DNA of 64,000 nt from Pantoea sp. Ep11b (GCF_040783975.1 NZ_CP160631.1:3100001-3164000), one strand, 5' to 3'; positions 20,409-30,061 are shown, counted from the stretch's first letter. Translations and numbers: made by a program. The notes: generated from the letters alone by a model not told the origin.

Positions 20409-20724
20409 CGCTCTGGCAGACAGCGCCACTTTAGCGGACCGGTCTGCTTTCTGCGTTGAGATAGTGCAGCAGTTGAGCGTTTGCGCCGCCAGCGGGAACT
20501 TAACGGGTGCAGCAACGCCTGCACCCGCCCTGGCCGCACGCGCCACTGTTCTGCCGGTTACCACCGCCTCTGCAACTGAGCATCATCCCGCGCCAGAATG
20601 TAACGGTTTCCGCCACGTGGTGCCCTGTTATGCTCAGGCAAATTACCCGATTGCTGGCGGAATGAGCAAACGCACACCGATGTAGTGAATCTCCCGGCCT
20701 GTTTGCGCTATACTGCGCGCCGCG
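20409..20724. other. Intergenic region yfdC-argW with tRNA promoter
   Basis: No convincing gene is seen in these 316 bases. The last part carries TATACT (20709-20714) followed by a GC-rich discriminator (GCGCGCCGCG) directly before argW, typical of a stringently controlled tRNA promoter; the -35 (TGAATC, 20686-20691) is a poor match. Confidence 0.55.
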
Positions 20725-20799
20725 GTCCTCTTAGTTAAATGGATATAACGAGCCCCTCCTAAGGGCTAGTTGCAGGTTCGATTCCTGCAGGGGACACCA
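20725..20799 (+). tRNA. argW: tRNA-Arg (anticodon CCT), argW
   Basis: A 75-nt tRNA with encoded 3' CCA. The anticodon arm is AGCCC-CTCCTAA-GGGCT with anticodon CCT at 20758-20760, which decodes AGG. The T-arm contains GGTTCGATTCC. The sequence is almost identical to E. coli argW as recalled. argW is a known integration site for prophages in enterobacteria; here it directly borders the type VI secretion cluster, but no repeat of its 3' end was found at the other edge. Confidence 0.97.
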
Positions 20800-21043
20800 C
20801 TCTGATCGCCATCCACCTTCATCGCCCCACCCTTCTCTCTTGCTCAACCCTGAAACTTATCAATACCCGACACGAACTGATGATGCTGACTGTTTACCGG
20901 CAGAGCAAAACGATGTCCGGGCTGGTACCCGTTCGCTTCTGAAGGAAAGCGCAGCGCGCTCCGCAAATGCGCGACATTGTCCGTCTGAGCGGTGGAAGCG
21001 TGGCGGTTATCATCCGCCAGCGTCGGGGGCTGAAAAACCTTTC

Positions 21044-22411
21044 TTATCTGGATGCTCGCTGCCTGATTTCGGCGTAGCGGGCAATCAGCTGTTTCAGATG
21101 CATCTCCAGCTGCGCGCTGGCTGCATCAGGCAGGGGTTCATCCGCTGGCATTTGCGACAGGATCCGCAATTGCTCTTCAGCCGGTGGCGACTGATTAAAC
21201 GCCTGAATGGTGGAAAAAACTGCCGACTTCAGTTCGCTGACCGTCATATATTTTCCCTTCTGCTCGTCGAGGCCGTTAAGTCTGTCGCTGAGCTTCTGAA
21301 GCGATGACATCCCCTGATGCCAGCCATTAAGCTGCTCTTTTGGCAGGGCAGCCGCGCTGAGTTGCTGCTGCCACCGTTGCATCAGAGGTTTTGCCTGTTC
21401 CGGCCAGAGTTTCTGCGCCTGTTCTGCCAGCTGCTGGCTGTAGCGAATATTCCAGTCAGGCGGCAGCCGGTCCAGCCGGGTAAGCTGCTGCGCTGTTTCT
21501 GCCAGCAGAGCCTGCGGCAGCGGATTGCGGTGCTGTAATGCATCGAGTTGTTCCGGCGTGAGCGCGGCGGGTAACACCGCCAGCGAGGCTGCAAACTGCG
21601 TCTGCAGGGAGTCAGTCTGGTGAAGATAGTGCCCGACCCCTATGACAAAACTGCCTGTTATCAGCATAGTGCCCATCCCGGCCGCGAAAGACTTCCACGC
21701 CCTCTTCGGGCCAGCCGTGGTCGCCTGCCTCTGCTCTTCAGGCTGTAAGAGCGGCATGCTCGTCTGGGTATCAGCGGGACAGTGCTGTGCTTTAACCGGG
21801 ATGTCGCAGTGTGCCCTGTCGGATATTCTGACCTCCTTCACTGTGATCGCCGGCAAAGTGATATTTTGCCGGCAAACGGAATCGCCTTCGGTCTGTTCCA
21901 GCCGGGCAGCACTGTTATGCATCAGAATACGTAGCCCATCAAGCTGACTCAGATGCCTGAGTTCGAGGCGCTGCAGCGTCTCGCCCAGCGCGGTAAGCTG
22001 CTGTTCGGCCAGATATAGCTGACTGAGATCGCTGTAACGGAGCGGGATCGCACGCATCCGTTGCTGCAGGCGCTGACTCAGACTGCTGAGGATCGTCAGG
22101 CGGGCATGAACGGGCTGCGGCCACAGCGCCCCCCAGTGATGGCTGATCAGCGTTGCCAGTATTGTCAGACCATCATTCAGCCCGGGCAGTCCGGCCAGCT
22201 CTGTTCGTGCCAGCGTGTACCAGGCAGCCGTCTGCAGCTCCACACCGTTCAGCTCAAAGAGGGAAAGACAGCATTTTTCGGCATGATGCCAGTCCACATC
22301 CGGACGCGCCGGATGCGTCAGCTTATTCAGTTCATCACGCAGGGCGACATAATCCGGTAGCGTGCGCGGGTCACCGCCGGTTTTTAATTGACGAGGGAGG
22401 GTGTCATGCAT
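21044..22411 (-). CDS. VasL-like type VI secretion protein (ImpA-N domain, membrane anchored)
   Basis: A 455-residue protein with an N-terminal ImpA_N/TssA-like domain (GGDPRTLPDYVALRDEL near the start) and a C-terminal VasL-type helical domain, joined by a single membrane helix (AGMGTMLITGSFVIGVGHYL). VasL/TagA-type proteins are thought to hold or stop the distal end of the T6SS sheath (family knowledge); the exact role here is inferred. ATG at 22411 is preferred, although a GTG at 22471 is in frame. It is the last gene of the cluster, 244 bases from argW. Confidence 0.75.
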   Translation of the reverse strand: MHDTLPRQLKTGGDPRTLPDYVALRDELNKLTHPARPDVDWHHAEKCCLSLFELNGVELQTAAWYTLARTELAGLPGLNDGLTILATLISHHWGALWPQPVHARLTILSSLSQRLQQRMRAIPLRYSDLSQLYLAEQQLTALGETLQRLELRHLSQLDGLRILMHNSAARLEQTEGDSVCRQNITLPAITVKEVRISDRAHCDIPVKAQHCPADTQTSMPLLQPEEQRQATTAGPKRAWKSFAAGMGTMLITGSFVIGVGHYLHQTDSLQTQFAASLAVLPAALTPEQLDALQHRNPLPQALLAETAQQLTRLDRLPPDWNIRYSQQLAEQAQKLWPEQAKPLMQRWQQQLSAAALPKEQLNGWHQGMSSLQKLSDRLNGLDEQKGKYMTVSELKSAVFSTIQAFNQSPPAEEQLRILSQMPADEPLPDAASAQLEMHLKQLIARYAEIRQRASR

Positions 22412-22486
22412 GACCAGTTGTCCAGTTGTTCTGTCAGAAGAGAGGGAAAAGAAGGTTGCAGGCGGATTCACCTGACGCTCTGGCTG

Positions 22487-22957
22487 TCAGGGCAGCAGCA
22501 CCATAATCAGGTTGAAAAATCGGCTTTCATCCAGCGGCTTCCCGGTACAGGGGAGTGCGTCAGGCGGAGTAAAGGTCCAGTCATTTAACGTGCCTGAGCG
22601 CATGAATAAACGTCCCAGCAGGCTCCCCTTCCCTCGGTGATGAACGGTTATCTCCACACACCCGGTCACATGCTGGCCGTAGAGAAAGATCGGCGTAAAA
22701 GTGACGACCTGGTCGTTATAACTCAGAACGATGCCAGTTATCCCGAAAGTGCCGCCCTCCACCAGCAAATCCGAAACCTGTGCCGTAAATGTCTCTGCCT
22801 TCAGCCCGGTATCTGTCAGCCATATCTCCATCTGCTCCTGAAGCTGGGTCATACGCAGACGAAACGCGGCAATATCGCTTTGAGTCTTGCTGGTAAAGGA
22901 GACAGGGCTGGGCTTACTGGCCTGCAGTTTTTCGAGGAACTGTGATTTTACTGACAT
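22487..22957 (-). CDS. Conserved T6SS-linked protein of unknown function
   Basis: A 156-residue soluble protein not assigned to a named family from sequence alone. It has a charged, helical first half (FRLRMTQLQEQMEIWLTDTG) and a beta-rich second half (VLSYNDQVVTFTPIFLYG). There is no signal peptide or membrane segment. It sits 13 bases after tssE and shortly before the VasL-like gene, so it is probably a cytosolic accessory or baseplate-associated factor of this T6SS. That role is inference from position. Confidence 0.65.
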   Translation of the reverse strand: MSVKSQFLEKLQASKPSPVSFTSKTQSDIAAFRLRMTQLQEQMEIWLTDTGLKAETFTAQVSDLLVEGGTFGITGIVLSYNDQVVTFTPIFLYGQHVTGCVEITVHHRGKGSLLGRLFMRSGTLNDWTFTPPDALPCTGKPLDESRFFNLIMVLLP

Positions 22958-22970
22958 GGTGTTTTTGGCC

Positions 22971-23426
22971 TTACAGACGGGTTGTCGTGTCGAGATAGTG
23001 CTGTTGCTTCAGATGTCGCAGTAACAAGCGCCCCTCCGGCATAAACTCCGTGCCGTAGCGGACAAGGCCAATGCCCTTAAGCTCAGCATCAATGGCATAA
23101 CGCAACTCGCCGGGGACGTTCTGCTCCAGCAGGACAACCGTAATTTTTTTCAGACGCGGCTCATATTTGAGCAGAACAGCCGACAGGGTGCCCATCAGCT
23201 CATGGGCCGTTCCCGGCATACCCTGCAGGATGCGGGTCATATCCGGCAGGCCGTAGTCCGGCAGGTGTGCCAGCGTACCGGCACGGCTGTTCAGGATGCG
23301 CTGCATGTTATCAAGCACCGACAGGATGACCTGATTTTGTTCACTGACCTGGTGGAGATTGAGGCCGCCGGTGAAGTTGCCGGTCAGCATTTCATACAGT
23401 GAAGGTGTGTTGTGTCCCTGGGGCAT
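22971..23426 (-). CDS. tssE: Type VI secretion baseplate protein TssE (gp25-like)
   Basis: Baseplate wedge component with a gp25-like fold, which helps start sheath assembly. The 151-residue protein shows the family's SLYEMLTGNF start, the ILSVLDNMQRILNSRAG helix and the PDYGLPDM segment (residues about 35-65), ending with GTEFMPEGRLLLRHL. It abuts tssJ (the ATG overlaps its stop), consistent with the tssF-tssG-tssJ-tssE order here. Confidence 0.9.
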   Translation of the reverse strand: MPQGHNTPSLYEMLTGNFTGGLNLHQVSEQNQVILSVLDNMQRILNSRAGTLAHLPDYGLPDMTRILQGMPGTAHELMGTLSAVLLKYEPRLKKITVVLLEQNVPGELRYAIDAELKGIGLVRYGTEFMPEGRLLLRHLKQQHYLDTTTRL

Positions 23427-23971
23427 CAGTCGTCCTTGAGCGGTTGCAGTGTCAGATCATTATTACCGGCTTCCAGAATGCGCGGTTTATCCGGGTCAAG
23501 GGCTTCGCGCTCTATCACCAGCCTCCAGGTGTCGTTGACCATATCAGGATGACGGAACAGCCCCACAACCGCCACAAACTGTGCATCGGCTTCCATCGGC
23601 ATATTCAGGTTCGCATCACCGCCCGGCTTCACCACCACATCACGGCTCGCCAGCAGGTCAGCTTTAAGAGTGCTCTCTCCGTCTTGCAGCAACTGCTGGT
23701 AGACCGTTTTGTCGAAGGTTTTGCGGTCTTTCAGTTGCCAGACACGAATAATCACCGGCTCTGACAGCGAGTTACTCTCGCGGGAATCGGTGTTCAGCGC
23801 TTCACGGGCAGTGAAATCCAGGTGCAGTACCTTAATCTTTTTGTAGAACACGGCGTTAAATGCCGATTTGGTGCCATCGGTAATGCTCTGCGTCACCCCG
23901 CAGCCTGCCAGGCTGAATGCAAACAGTGGTAACAGCCAGCGCGCGGTCTTAGTTAAACTTGTATGTAACAC
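23426..23971 (-). CDS. tssJ: Type VI secretion outer-membrane lipoprotein TssJ
   Basis: Outer-membrane lipoprotein that anchors the TssJLM membrane complex by binding periplasmic TssM. The GTG at 23971 gives a 181-residue precursor with lipobox SLAGC near residue 25. The mature part has the family pattern PVIIRVWQLKD and DADLLASRDVVVKPGG-like segments. The gene overlaps the tssG 3' end by 23 bases; upstream in-frame ATGs would lengthen it with unrelated sequence. Confidence 0.9.
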   Translation of the reverse strand: MLHTSLTKTARWLLPLFAFSLAGCGVTQSITDGTKSAFNAVFYKKIKVLHLDFTAREALNTDSRESNSLSEPVIIRVWQLKDRKTFDKTVYQQLLQDGESTLKADLLASRDVVVKPGGDANLNMPMEADAQFVAVVGLFRHPDMVNDTWRLVIEREALDPDKPRILEAGNNDLTLQPLKDD

Positions 23972-25034
23972 GTCGGTTTCCTTGTTGTGATGTCGCAGGC
24001 TCCAGCCCGGTGTAGTAACCCAGTTCAGTTGTAAAGGTCTGTGGAATATCGTCCGGAAGGGTTTCGTCTTCCGCCCCCAACACGCCATTCATCCCAAGCC
24101 AGAATGGGCCTTCACCAAGCGGCGGAGCGACCAGCAGGCGGGTACGGGTGGTGAGGGTGATTTTTGCCCTGAAGCGCCAGCCCAGATACACCCGAAGCAT
24201 CACCATAAAGTCCTGATACAGCAGGCCATCCGGTTTCCAGTCCTGTGACTCCTGTTCGTTATCGGTGGACAGGGCAATCAGCAACTGGCTGCTGGCATCC
24301 ATGGCTTCGTCACCAAGCGGCGTATTGCCGTCCAGGAGAAAATCGTCATCGTCATAAAAGCCCAGAGGCCGACTGACCTCTACCGGTCGCAGAGAATAAG
24401 GGCTGACTCTGACGGTGGTATCCGGGGCCAGCAAAGTCACCAGCGCCTGCATGCCCTCCTGGGTTTTGCCCGGTTGCTGCAGCACACTCAGCAATGCAAG
24501 AAATCGGGATACCGGCGTGGCAATCAGGTTTGCCGTACCGGGAATGCCCAGCCCCACCAGCCCCAGCAGCGACTGTGAAATGCTGTCGGTCCCCCCCGGC
24601 TCAAACGTGGCCGGGTAGGAATATTTTCGCCAGATGCGGTAAAACTGCGTCAGGATGCGGTGGCTGAAGATATCCAGAAAGCCCTGTAGCGCCTCATGTC
24701 CTTCCCGGCGCTGGGTGATGTCGTCGAGATAGGCGGTTGGCAGCGGCGAATCAACGCCGTACATTCCCATAAAAGTGGTGCGGATGAGCGGTGGTTTATT
24801 GTCACCCTCTTCGTCATACTCCACGGCTTTGAGTTCACTCGCCGGAAAGCCCATCCCCGGATGTGGCGCAAACCGCACCGGATCATCTGAGGGATGGCTG
24901 GTTGCGCCCATCAGCGGTCGGTTCGGATTCAGTTTTTCCAGTAGCTGGCAAAAACGGTAAAAATTTATCCGGTTAAGCTCAGCCTCCAGCCGTGGAGTCA
25001 GCCGGGAATACGGCGGTTGTGCTTCTCTTCCCAT
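23949..25034 (-). CDS. tssG: Type VI secretion baseplate protein TssG
   Basis: Baseplate wedge subunit that works with TssF, TssE and TssK. The 361-residue protein has the family start (LEAELNRINFYRFCQLLEKLN, shown in part), the RFAPHPGMGFPASEL segment at about residues 53-67 and the DIFSHRILTQFYRIWRKY segment. It overlaps tssF by 37 bases and tssJ by 23 bases. No membrane segments are seen, as expected for a cytosolic structural part. Confidence 0.92.
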   Translation of the reverse strand: MGREAQPPYSRLTPRLEAELNRINFYRFCQLLEKLNPNRPLMGATSHPSDDPVRFAPHPGMGFPASELKAVEYDEEGDNKPPLIRTTFMGMYGVDSPLPTAYLDDITQRREGHEALQGFLDIFSHRILTQFYRIWRKYSYPATFEPGGTDSISQSLLGLVGLGIPGTANLIATPVSRFLALLSVLQQPGKTQEGMQALVTLLAPDTTVRVSPYSLRPVEVSRPLGFYDDDDFLLDGNTPLGDEAMDASSQLLIALSTDNEQESQDWKPDGLLYQDFMVMLRVYLGWRFRAKITLTTRTRLLVAPPLGEGPFWLGMNGVLGAEDETLPDDIPQTFTTELGYYTGLEPATSQQGNRRVTYKFN

Positions 25035-26752
25035 TCCAGGCGTTCTCCGGTCGGTTGCAGGATGATAATCAGGCGGTTAAACAGATAGATATCGGTATAC
25101 AGCGCAAAAAAACGGCTCAGCATCTCGCCGAACAGGCAGATGTCGCCGCGCCCGGCAAAGCCATGGCTGTCCAGCGTCACTTCAATCTGCACCCCGCGCA
25201 CCAGATACCCCTGCTCAAAGCGTTCCGTTTCACTGTGTTTCACATCCGTGATGGCTTCAAGACGACGACGGTTCATCTCGCTGTCAGTCCACTCGTACAG
25301 CGCCAGGGTTCCACGTAACACCTCCGCGTTGTCCATCATCGACAGGAAGCTGCTGCCAAGATGACTCAGCACACGCCAGTGAAAACGATCCTGTGCCGGG
25401 GGATAACAGGGTAACGTCGGCGCGCACAGGTTACGGACGGCAATACTGGTCGAGGTGGTTTTCATTACCGTATCAAGTACGGTGCTCTGCAATGCACGGC
25501 GAGGTAGCTGTCCGTTAGTGCCCGTAAGCGTCAGCGACAGGCTTTCATCCTCGGGCACCGTATGGTGATCAAACGCTTCTCCGCCGAGGATAAGCCAGGT
25601 GTCATGCAGCCCGGACGGACCGCGACGCACGCGGGTGTGGTAGTAATATTCCGGGGCCTCATGGCGCATCATCCCCCCCTTGTGGCGAAAGCTGGAGAAC
25701 GGTACGTAGGTATGATGGTTCGATGACATCACCGAATCCACGGCGTATATCTCGGTATGACCGTCCTGTACGCGCATCGGGCGCAGCATATATTCGGTCT
25801 GCAATGAATTGAGCGTCAGCGGGTCGGATTCCAGCAGGAACAGGTTTATCACCGGCACACAGTTCAGACGCAGATGCTTTTCGGTAAAGCTGAAATCGTG
25901 CTCCCAGCGTTCCGCCAGTACTACGTCGATTTCAAACCAGGGGAGTTCAGCCGGAAAGACCACGGTCTCCAGCCCACGCAGCCCTGTGAACATGAATTTC
26001 TCACGAAAGGAGAAGTACTCCAGCAGCAGCTGATAGCCGCTAAAGCTGCTGCTTCCCTTTGGCCACAGGTCATCGTCATCGCCAAAACCCAGCGCGGTGA
26101 AATACCCATTAAGCGGTCTTCTGTCCGCGTCGCCTGGCATCCGCAGCCAGAGGCGCGCCGTGTTCATGGTGAAGGCTTCATGCATGGCGCAGGCCAGCGG
26201 TGCGTCTGCATTGAAGTAGAGCGGTAACTGACTGAGATCAACACGACTCCAGTCGGCAAGCAGGCTGCAGTTAAAGCGCAGGCTGATAACCGAACGCCCG
26301 TCAGGGTCAGTCGACAAGCGGGCGTGCTCCAGCAACAACGGCTGAAGGGTGATCTCTTTGGTGGTGGTGTACCGACAGCGCGTGCCCTTCTCACCGATCG
26401 GTCGCGAGTTCACCTCGAAACCTTTGACGATGCACATCGCCTCTTTCATCTCACGCCAGTCGGGAGTGAACTCCACCACCGACATTGAGGGAATAGTGCG
26501 CAGGTAATGCGGCCATAGAAGGCTGACAAGCCCTTCTGTCAGTTCTGGCAGATCGTCATCAAGCTTTTCGCGAAGACGCCCCATCAGGAAAGCAAAGCCT
26601 TCAAACAGACGCTCCACGTAAGGATCGCGCGCGCCCGCTTTATCGAGATTGAGCATTGCCGCCTGCTCGGGGTGAGCACGGGCAAACTCTTCACCGGCTT
26701 CCAGCAGGTAACGCATTTCAGCGTCATAATAACGCAGGGTTAAATCATCCAT
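24998..26752 (-). CDS. tssF: Type VI secretion baseplate protein TssF
   Basis: Largest wedge component of the T6SS baseplate (VasA/ImpG family), 584 residues. The N-terminus MDDLTLRYYDAEMRYLLEAG and the downstream PYVERLFEGFAFLMGRLREKLDDDLPEL region are diagnostic. The C-terminal half carries the RGVQIEVTLDSHGFAGRGDICLFG segment (in part). It is the first intact gene after the broken PAAR effector pair, and the gap of about 200 bases upstream may hold a secondary promoter. Confidence 0.93.
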   Translation of the reverse strand: MDDLTLRYYDAEMRYLLEAGEEFARAHPEQAAMLNLDKAGARDPYVERLFEGFAFLMGRLREKLDDDLPELTEGLVSLLWPHYLRTIPSMSVVEFTPDWREMKEAMCIVKGFEVNSRPIGEKGTRCRYTTTKEITLQPLLLEHARLSTDPDGRSVISLRFNCSLLADWSRVDLSQLPLYFNADAPLACAMHEAFTMNTARLWLRMPGDADRRPLNGYFTALGFGDDDDLWPKGSSSFSGYQLLLEYFSFREKFMFTGLRGLETVVFPAELPWFEIDVVLAERWEHDFSFTEKHLRLNCVPVINLFLLESDPLTLNSLQTEYMLRPMRVQDGHTEIYAVDSVMSSNHHTYVPFSSFRHKGGMMRHEAPEYYYHTRVRRGPSGLHDTWLILGGEAFDHHTVPEDESLSLTLTGTNGQLPRRALQSTVLDTVMKTTSTSIAVRNLCAPTLPCYPPAQDRFHWRVLSHLGSSFLSMMDNAEVLRGTLALYEWTDSEMNRRRLEAITDVKHSETERFEQGYLVRGVQIEVTLDSHGFAGRGDICLFGEMLSRFFALYTDIYLFNRLIIILQPTGERLEWEEKHNRRIPG

Positions 26753-26953
26753 AATAGTTTCTGTTTAGTTATTTATTGCGTGTTAAACACTGAAGCAGAC
26801 TCCGGGAGTCTGGCATGGGTAATTACAGAGCAGTGACAACCATCAATGCTGAGTACAAAAAGACGGGGCTAAGAGATATCTTTCCATACCAGGTCTCCAG
26901 CCCGAAGGGATACCCTGGCATTCCGTGTAACCTGTGTGCATTAAAGAGGTTAA

Positions 26954-27263
26954 CTATCTTTCTGAAAAGATGAATATTTCCAGCACAGTGACTCCTGAGA
27001 GGATAAACGTACTTTTCGTTAAAATCCCACCGGCTTTAACGCTTATCTTCTCTCCTGTTAAATAACAGGGCAAATCATCATCATTAGCGATGAGAAAAGA
27101 TACGGAAAAAAATAATATAAAAATCGAAACCAACAACACCGGGGTAAGAAATCCATTCGCGAAACTTAAAAACACCGCGTTTAGAAATTACAACTAAAAT
27201 TGCCAGGTCGAATGCCAATCCAGAAAATTCAATTACAAACCTTTCAATAAGATACATAGTCAT
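26954..27263 (-). pseudogene. Broken immunity-like membrane protein of the PAAR effector
   Basis: Two overlapping reading frames join into one small membrane protein: ATG at 27263 runs through MTMYLIERFVIEFSG and AFDLAILVVISKRGVF, then the coding frame changes at the run of five T (27168-27172) and continues as FANGFLTPVLLVSIF to a stop at 26954. The result would be about 100 residues with three to four hydrophobic segments. Its ATG overlaps the TGA of the wrecked effector upstream (ATGA), the usual effector/immunity coupling. Unassigned family; a sequencing indel is an alternative explanation. Confidence 0.6.
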
Positions 27264-28429
27264 TTATCCATTGAAATAATTTTCTGCAGTGCTTCATGCA
27301 GGTATTTCCTGGTTTCTGCAACAACCAACTCTATCCCGGTTCGTAGCTTCTCATGCAGAGAGATACCGCCAGGATCTTTCCTCAATTTCGAGAGCTTTAT
27401 CTAAAACGCCTGCTGTATATTCTTAATCAATTCAAAAAATTTACGAGTGATTTTAAAATGTTTGTCAGGTACGTTTAATGCGATACTCCCCTCCAGACCA
27501 GCAGGTACGACAGCCACAAGCAGGCCAATAACAAAAGAAGTCATTGTCAATAAGGCACCGCCCCCCCAACTGACAGCGGGCGCTATACCGATTTTTACGG
27601 CACTTGTTGCCAGCAAACCTATAAATTCAGCCAGTCTGATATCATCATCCATTATGAAATCAATGGTATGATACGCAAGAGAGAAATAAACCGTTCTAAC
27701 AATGCCTGCAACAACAGCACTTTTAACACCAAACCTCCCGCCCCCAGGCTGACGCACCCGGGATTTTCAGGGGCTTAGACAGGCGCATTTAATATTCTTC
27801 CCCCCTGCATATCCAGTAAGTTTTATGAACTGCGTTCCATTTATCTACGCACACCGTAGAATGAATATTATAAATTCTCAAACCAGCAACAGGCATGATT
27901 ACTGGAATGGTTTCTTTAAAATCCAGCCTATAATTTACCGCAATCTACTGCGTCCGACCTTGTATCAGCCCCTCCGGATATTTTTATTAGCCCCCTAATA
28001 ACAGTATTTCATATAGTTCGCCGCGAGTAAGTAGCATTACTTCCTGGCTATCAGCCGGCAGCATGACCCTTAGTTTATTATCCGGGGAGTTACGTGCGTT
28101 ACGTAATACCGGATCATCTGGCCCTAAACCCGATGTTTTATGCTCATCGGTCAGTTAACCTGGTAGCTCAGGAGATGACTGTGCAGGAGCCGCAGTAAAA
28201 CCTGATGCCGATTCTCCAGCGGAAGCTCCTCTGCTCTTCTCTTGCGTATCATCCATCATCGACGGAATAAACTTCGCCTTACAGGAACAGGTGCTGTCGC
28301 TGTCGGGGCTCCGGCCATTCGTCAGCCATGAATGGTTTCGTTGTCGATGCCACCGGCTATCCTGAACAGCCCGACTTGCCCGCAGGTCATCCTGTCGCTC
28401 TGCACCAGGTAAAAGCCTTCTGCTGCCAT
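27260..28429 (-). pseudogene. Degraded PAAR-domain T6SS effector
   Basis: An ATG at 28429, 30 bases after tssA, opens MAAEGFYLVQSDRMTCG, the characteristic start of a PAAR-motif spike-tip protein. A gap in the domain and a stop at 28322 follow, then another frame restores TCSCKAKFIPSMMDDTQEK. Further pieces in changing frames are NKLRVMLPADSQEVMLLTRG (stop 27987), YRLDFKETIPVIMPVAGLR (stop 27789), a hydrophobic toxin-like part FGVKSAVVAGIVRTVYFSLA (27401-27757) and a tail ISLHEKLRTGIELVVAETRK ending at 27260. At least five lesions make a functional product impossible. It is AT-rich relative to tssA and tssF. Confidence 0.75.
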
Positions 28430-28459
28430 ATTTGTCACTTTAGCTGAATTCAGTGCGGC

Positions 28460-30061
28460 TTATCCGCAAAGCACTGCACTACTGGCCGGATCGAGCGCAA
28501 TCAGACCGGACAGAAGCTGCTCCATCTCGGGCTGAAGGCGTGATTTATCGGCTTCACTGCGTGTGGCTTTCATGCGCAGCAATCTGAGACGACGCGATTT
28601 CACTTCAAACAGCAGTGCCGGTGTCCACTGCGTGAGAGTAATTGACTGTGCGGTACTGTCGAGCTCACCCAGCAGATGCAGGGCCAGTTCATTCCTGCCC
28701 TTCTGCTCAGCCACTCGGGCCATTAACAGACGCAGCAACCATTTGTCTTTCGCGGAATCCGCTCCAGGGCGGGTCTGCAGCCAGTGAAGAGTGGCATCCA
28801 GACCGTCGCTGTCCGCTTTCTCCAGCGCTTCAGGCTCAAGTGCCAGAATATCGTTGTCTCCCACACTGGCGGCGCTGAGCGGCTCATCGCGCCAGCCGGA
28901 CATATCGTTCAGCACGCTCTGATTTATCCAGTTCAGCGTTACTTCATCCGCAAACGGTGTCCCATCGTTAAATGCCAGGGTTTCAAGCCCCGTAAGGCGG
29001 CTCAGCAACCCTTTCAGGTCTGCGGTGATGATGTCAGCCAGGACATGCTGCCCTGACTTCATCAGCGCCTGATGGATATACCACTGCAAATCCAGCCAGA
29101 GATGATTGGCACCACGCGAAAAAGCGCTGTCTGTCTGCTCCAGTATTTCCAGCCAGCTCTGCTGCAGGTAAAGGCGCTTAAGCATGGCCCGCTGATCAGC
29201 CCGCGGCGGTTCTATTCGGGTTTTCCCCTGGGCATCCGGAGCCGGGATAGTGCTCAGCGTGTCATGACGCAGGCTTTTCATCAGCCGGTGTGCGGCAAGC
29301 CAGCCATCGGCCTGCTCACGCAGATATTCCGTCAGGGTGCGGGCCTGAGCCAGTAAATCCTGGCCGGAGGTGATGCGGCTCAGGACCGACGCGTCAGACT
29401 CGGTCGTATATGTGGAGGTCTGTGTCTGAGCTTTATTAGCGGCGTTCTGCGGCACCACGGAATCCACACCACCGGCCTTCATCAGGCGGGACTCCAGCGC
29501 ACTGTACAGGACATTCAGTTCCGGCCGCGAAGCCTCCGGCTCAGTCTCCAGGCTGTCGTGAATCAGCAGCAACGCCCCGGCGGTACGCTGTGCATCGTCG
29601 CGTACGACCTCCGGGTACAGTGACAAACTGTCCAGCACACGGGTACCGCCAAGCCATTCCAGTGCGGCCTTGCGACTACGGTCCCGCTGCGGGTGAAGCT
29701 GCATGCCGTAGCGCTGCAGTAGTCCCGCCAGCAGTTCGAGCCCGCTGGCAAAGCCAGCTTCGCCATCCTGATGCAGGCGGGCCCAGCAGTAATATGTCGC
29801 AACCCGGAGATCTTTGGCCCCGGTGGTCAGTAACTTTTCGGCAAGCGTGCATATCAGCCCGGTATCAATGCCGGAGAGCTTATTGACCTCTTCGCGGATA
29901 CGCTGAAAATCGTCGTCATAGCGGGGGTCTTCTCCGCTCGGAATGGCGTCACTTATCGGTGCAAGCCAGAGCTGCCAGTTTTTCGTGCGTGTCTGCGCCT
30001 GTTGCCGCAGCTGCGAGTCGTCAGCGTGACAGGCCGCGACCAGGCTCTGCAGTGTGCTCAT
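28460..30061 (-). CDS. tssA: Type VI secretion protein TssA (ImpA family)
   Basis: TssA primes baseplate docking and guides tail tube/sheath polymerisation in the cytosol. The 533 residues contain the N-terminal ImpA_N domain with DAIPSGEDPRYDDDFQRIREE near residues 38-58 (in part) and RVATYYCWARLHQDG, then a long helical C-terminal region including a VasJ-type part. Its ATG shares bases with the tssM stop (TAATG). It is intact although the next gene downstream is a wreck. Confidence 0.9.
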   Translation of the reverse strand: MSTLQSLVAACHADDSQLRQQAQTRTKNWQLWLAPISDAIPSGEDPRYDDDFQRIREEVNKLSGIDTGLICTLAEKLLTTGAKDLRVATYYCWARLHQDGEAGFASGLELLAGLLQRYGMQLHPQRDRSRKAALEWLGGTRVLDSLSLYPEVVRDDAQRTAGALLLIHDSLETEPEASRPELNVLYSALESRLMKAGGVDSVVPQNAANKAQTQTSTYTTESDASVLSRITSGQDLLAQARTLTEYLREQADGWLAAHRLMKSLRHDTLSTIPAPDAQGKTRIEPPRADQRAMLKRLYLQQSWLEILEQTDSAFSRGANHLWLDLQWYIHQALMKSGQHVLADIITADLKGLLSRLTGLETLAFNDGTPFADEVTLNWINQSVLNDMSGWRDEPLSAASVGDNDILALEPEALEKADSDGLDATLHWLQTRPGADSAKDKWLLRLLMARVAEQKGRNELALHLLGELDSTAQSITLTQWTPALLFEVKSRRLRLLRMKATRSEADKSRLQPEMEQLLSGLIALDPASSAVLCG

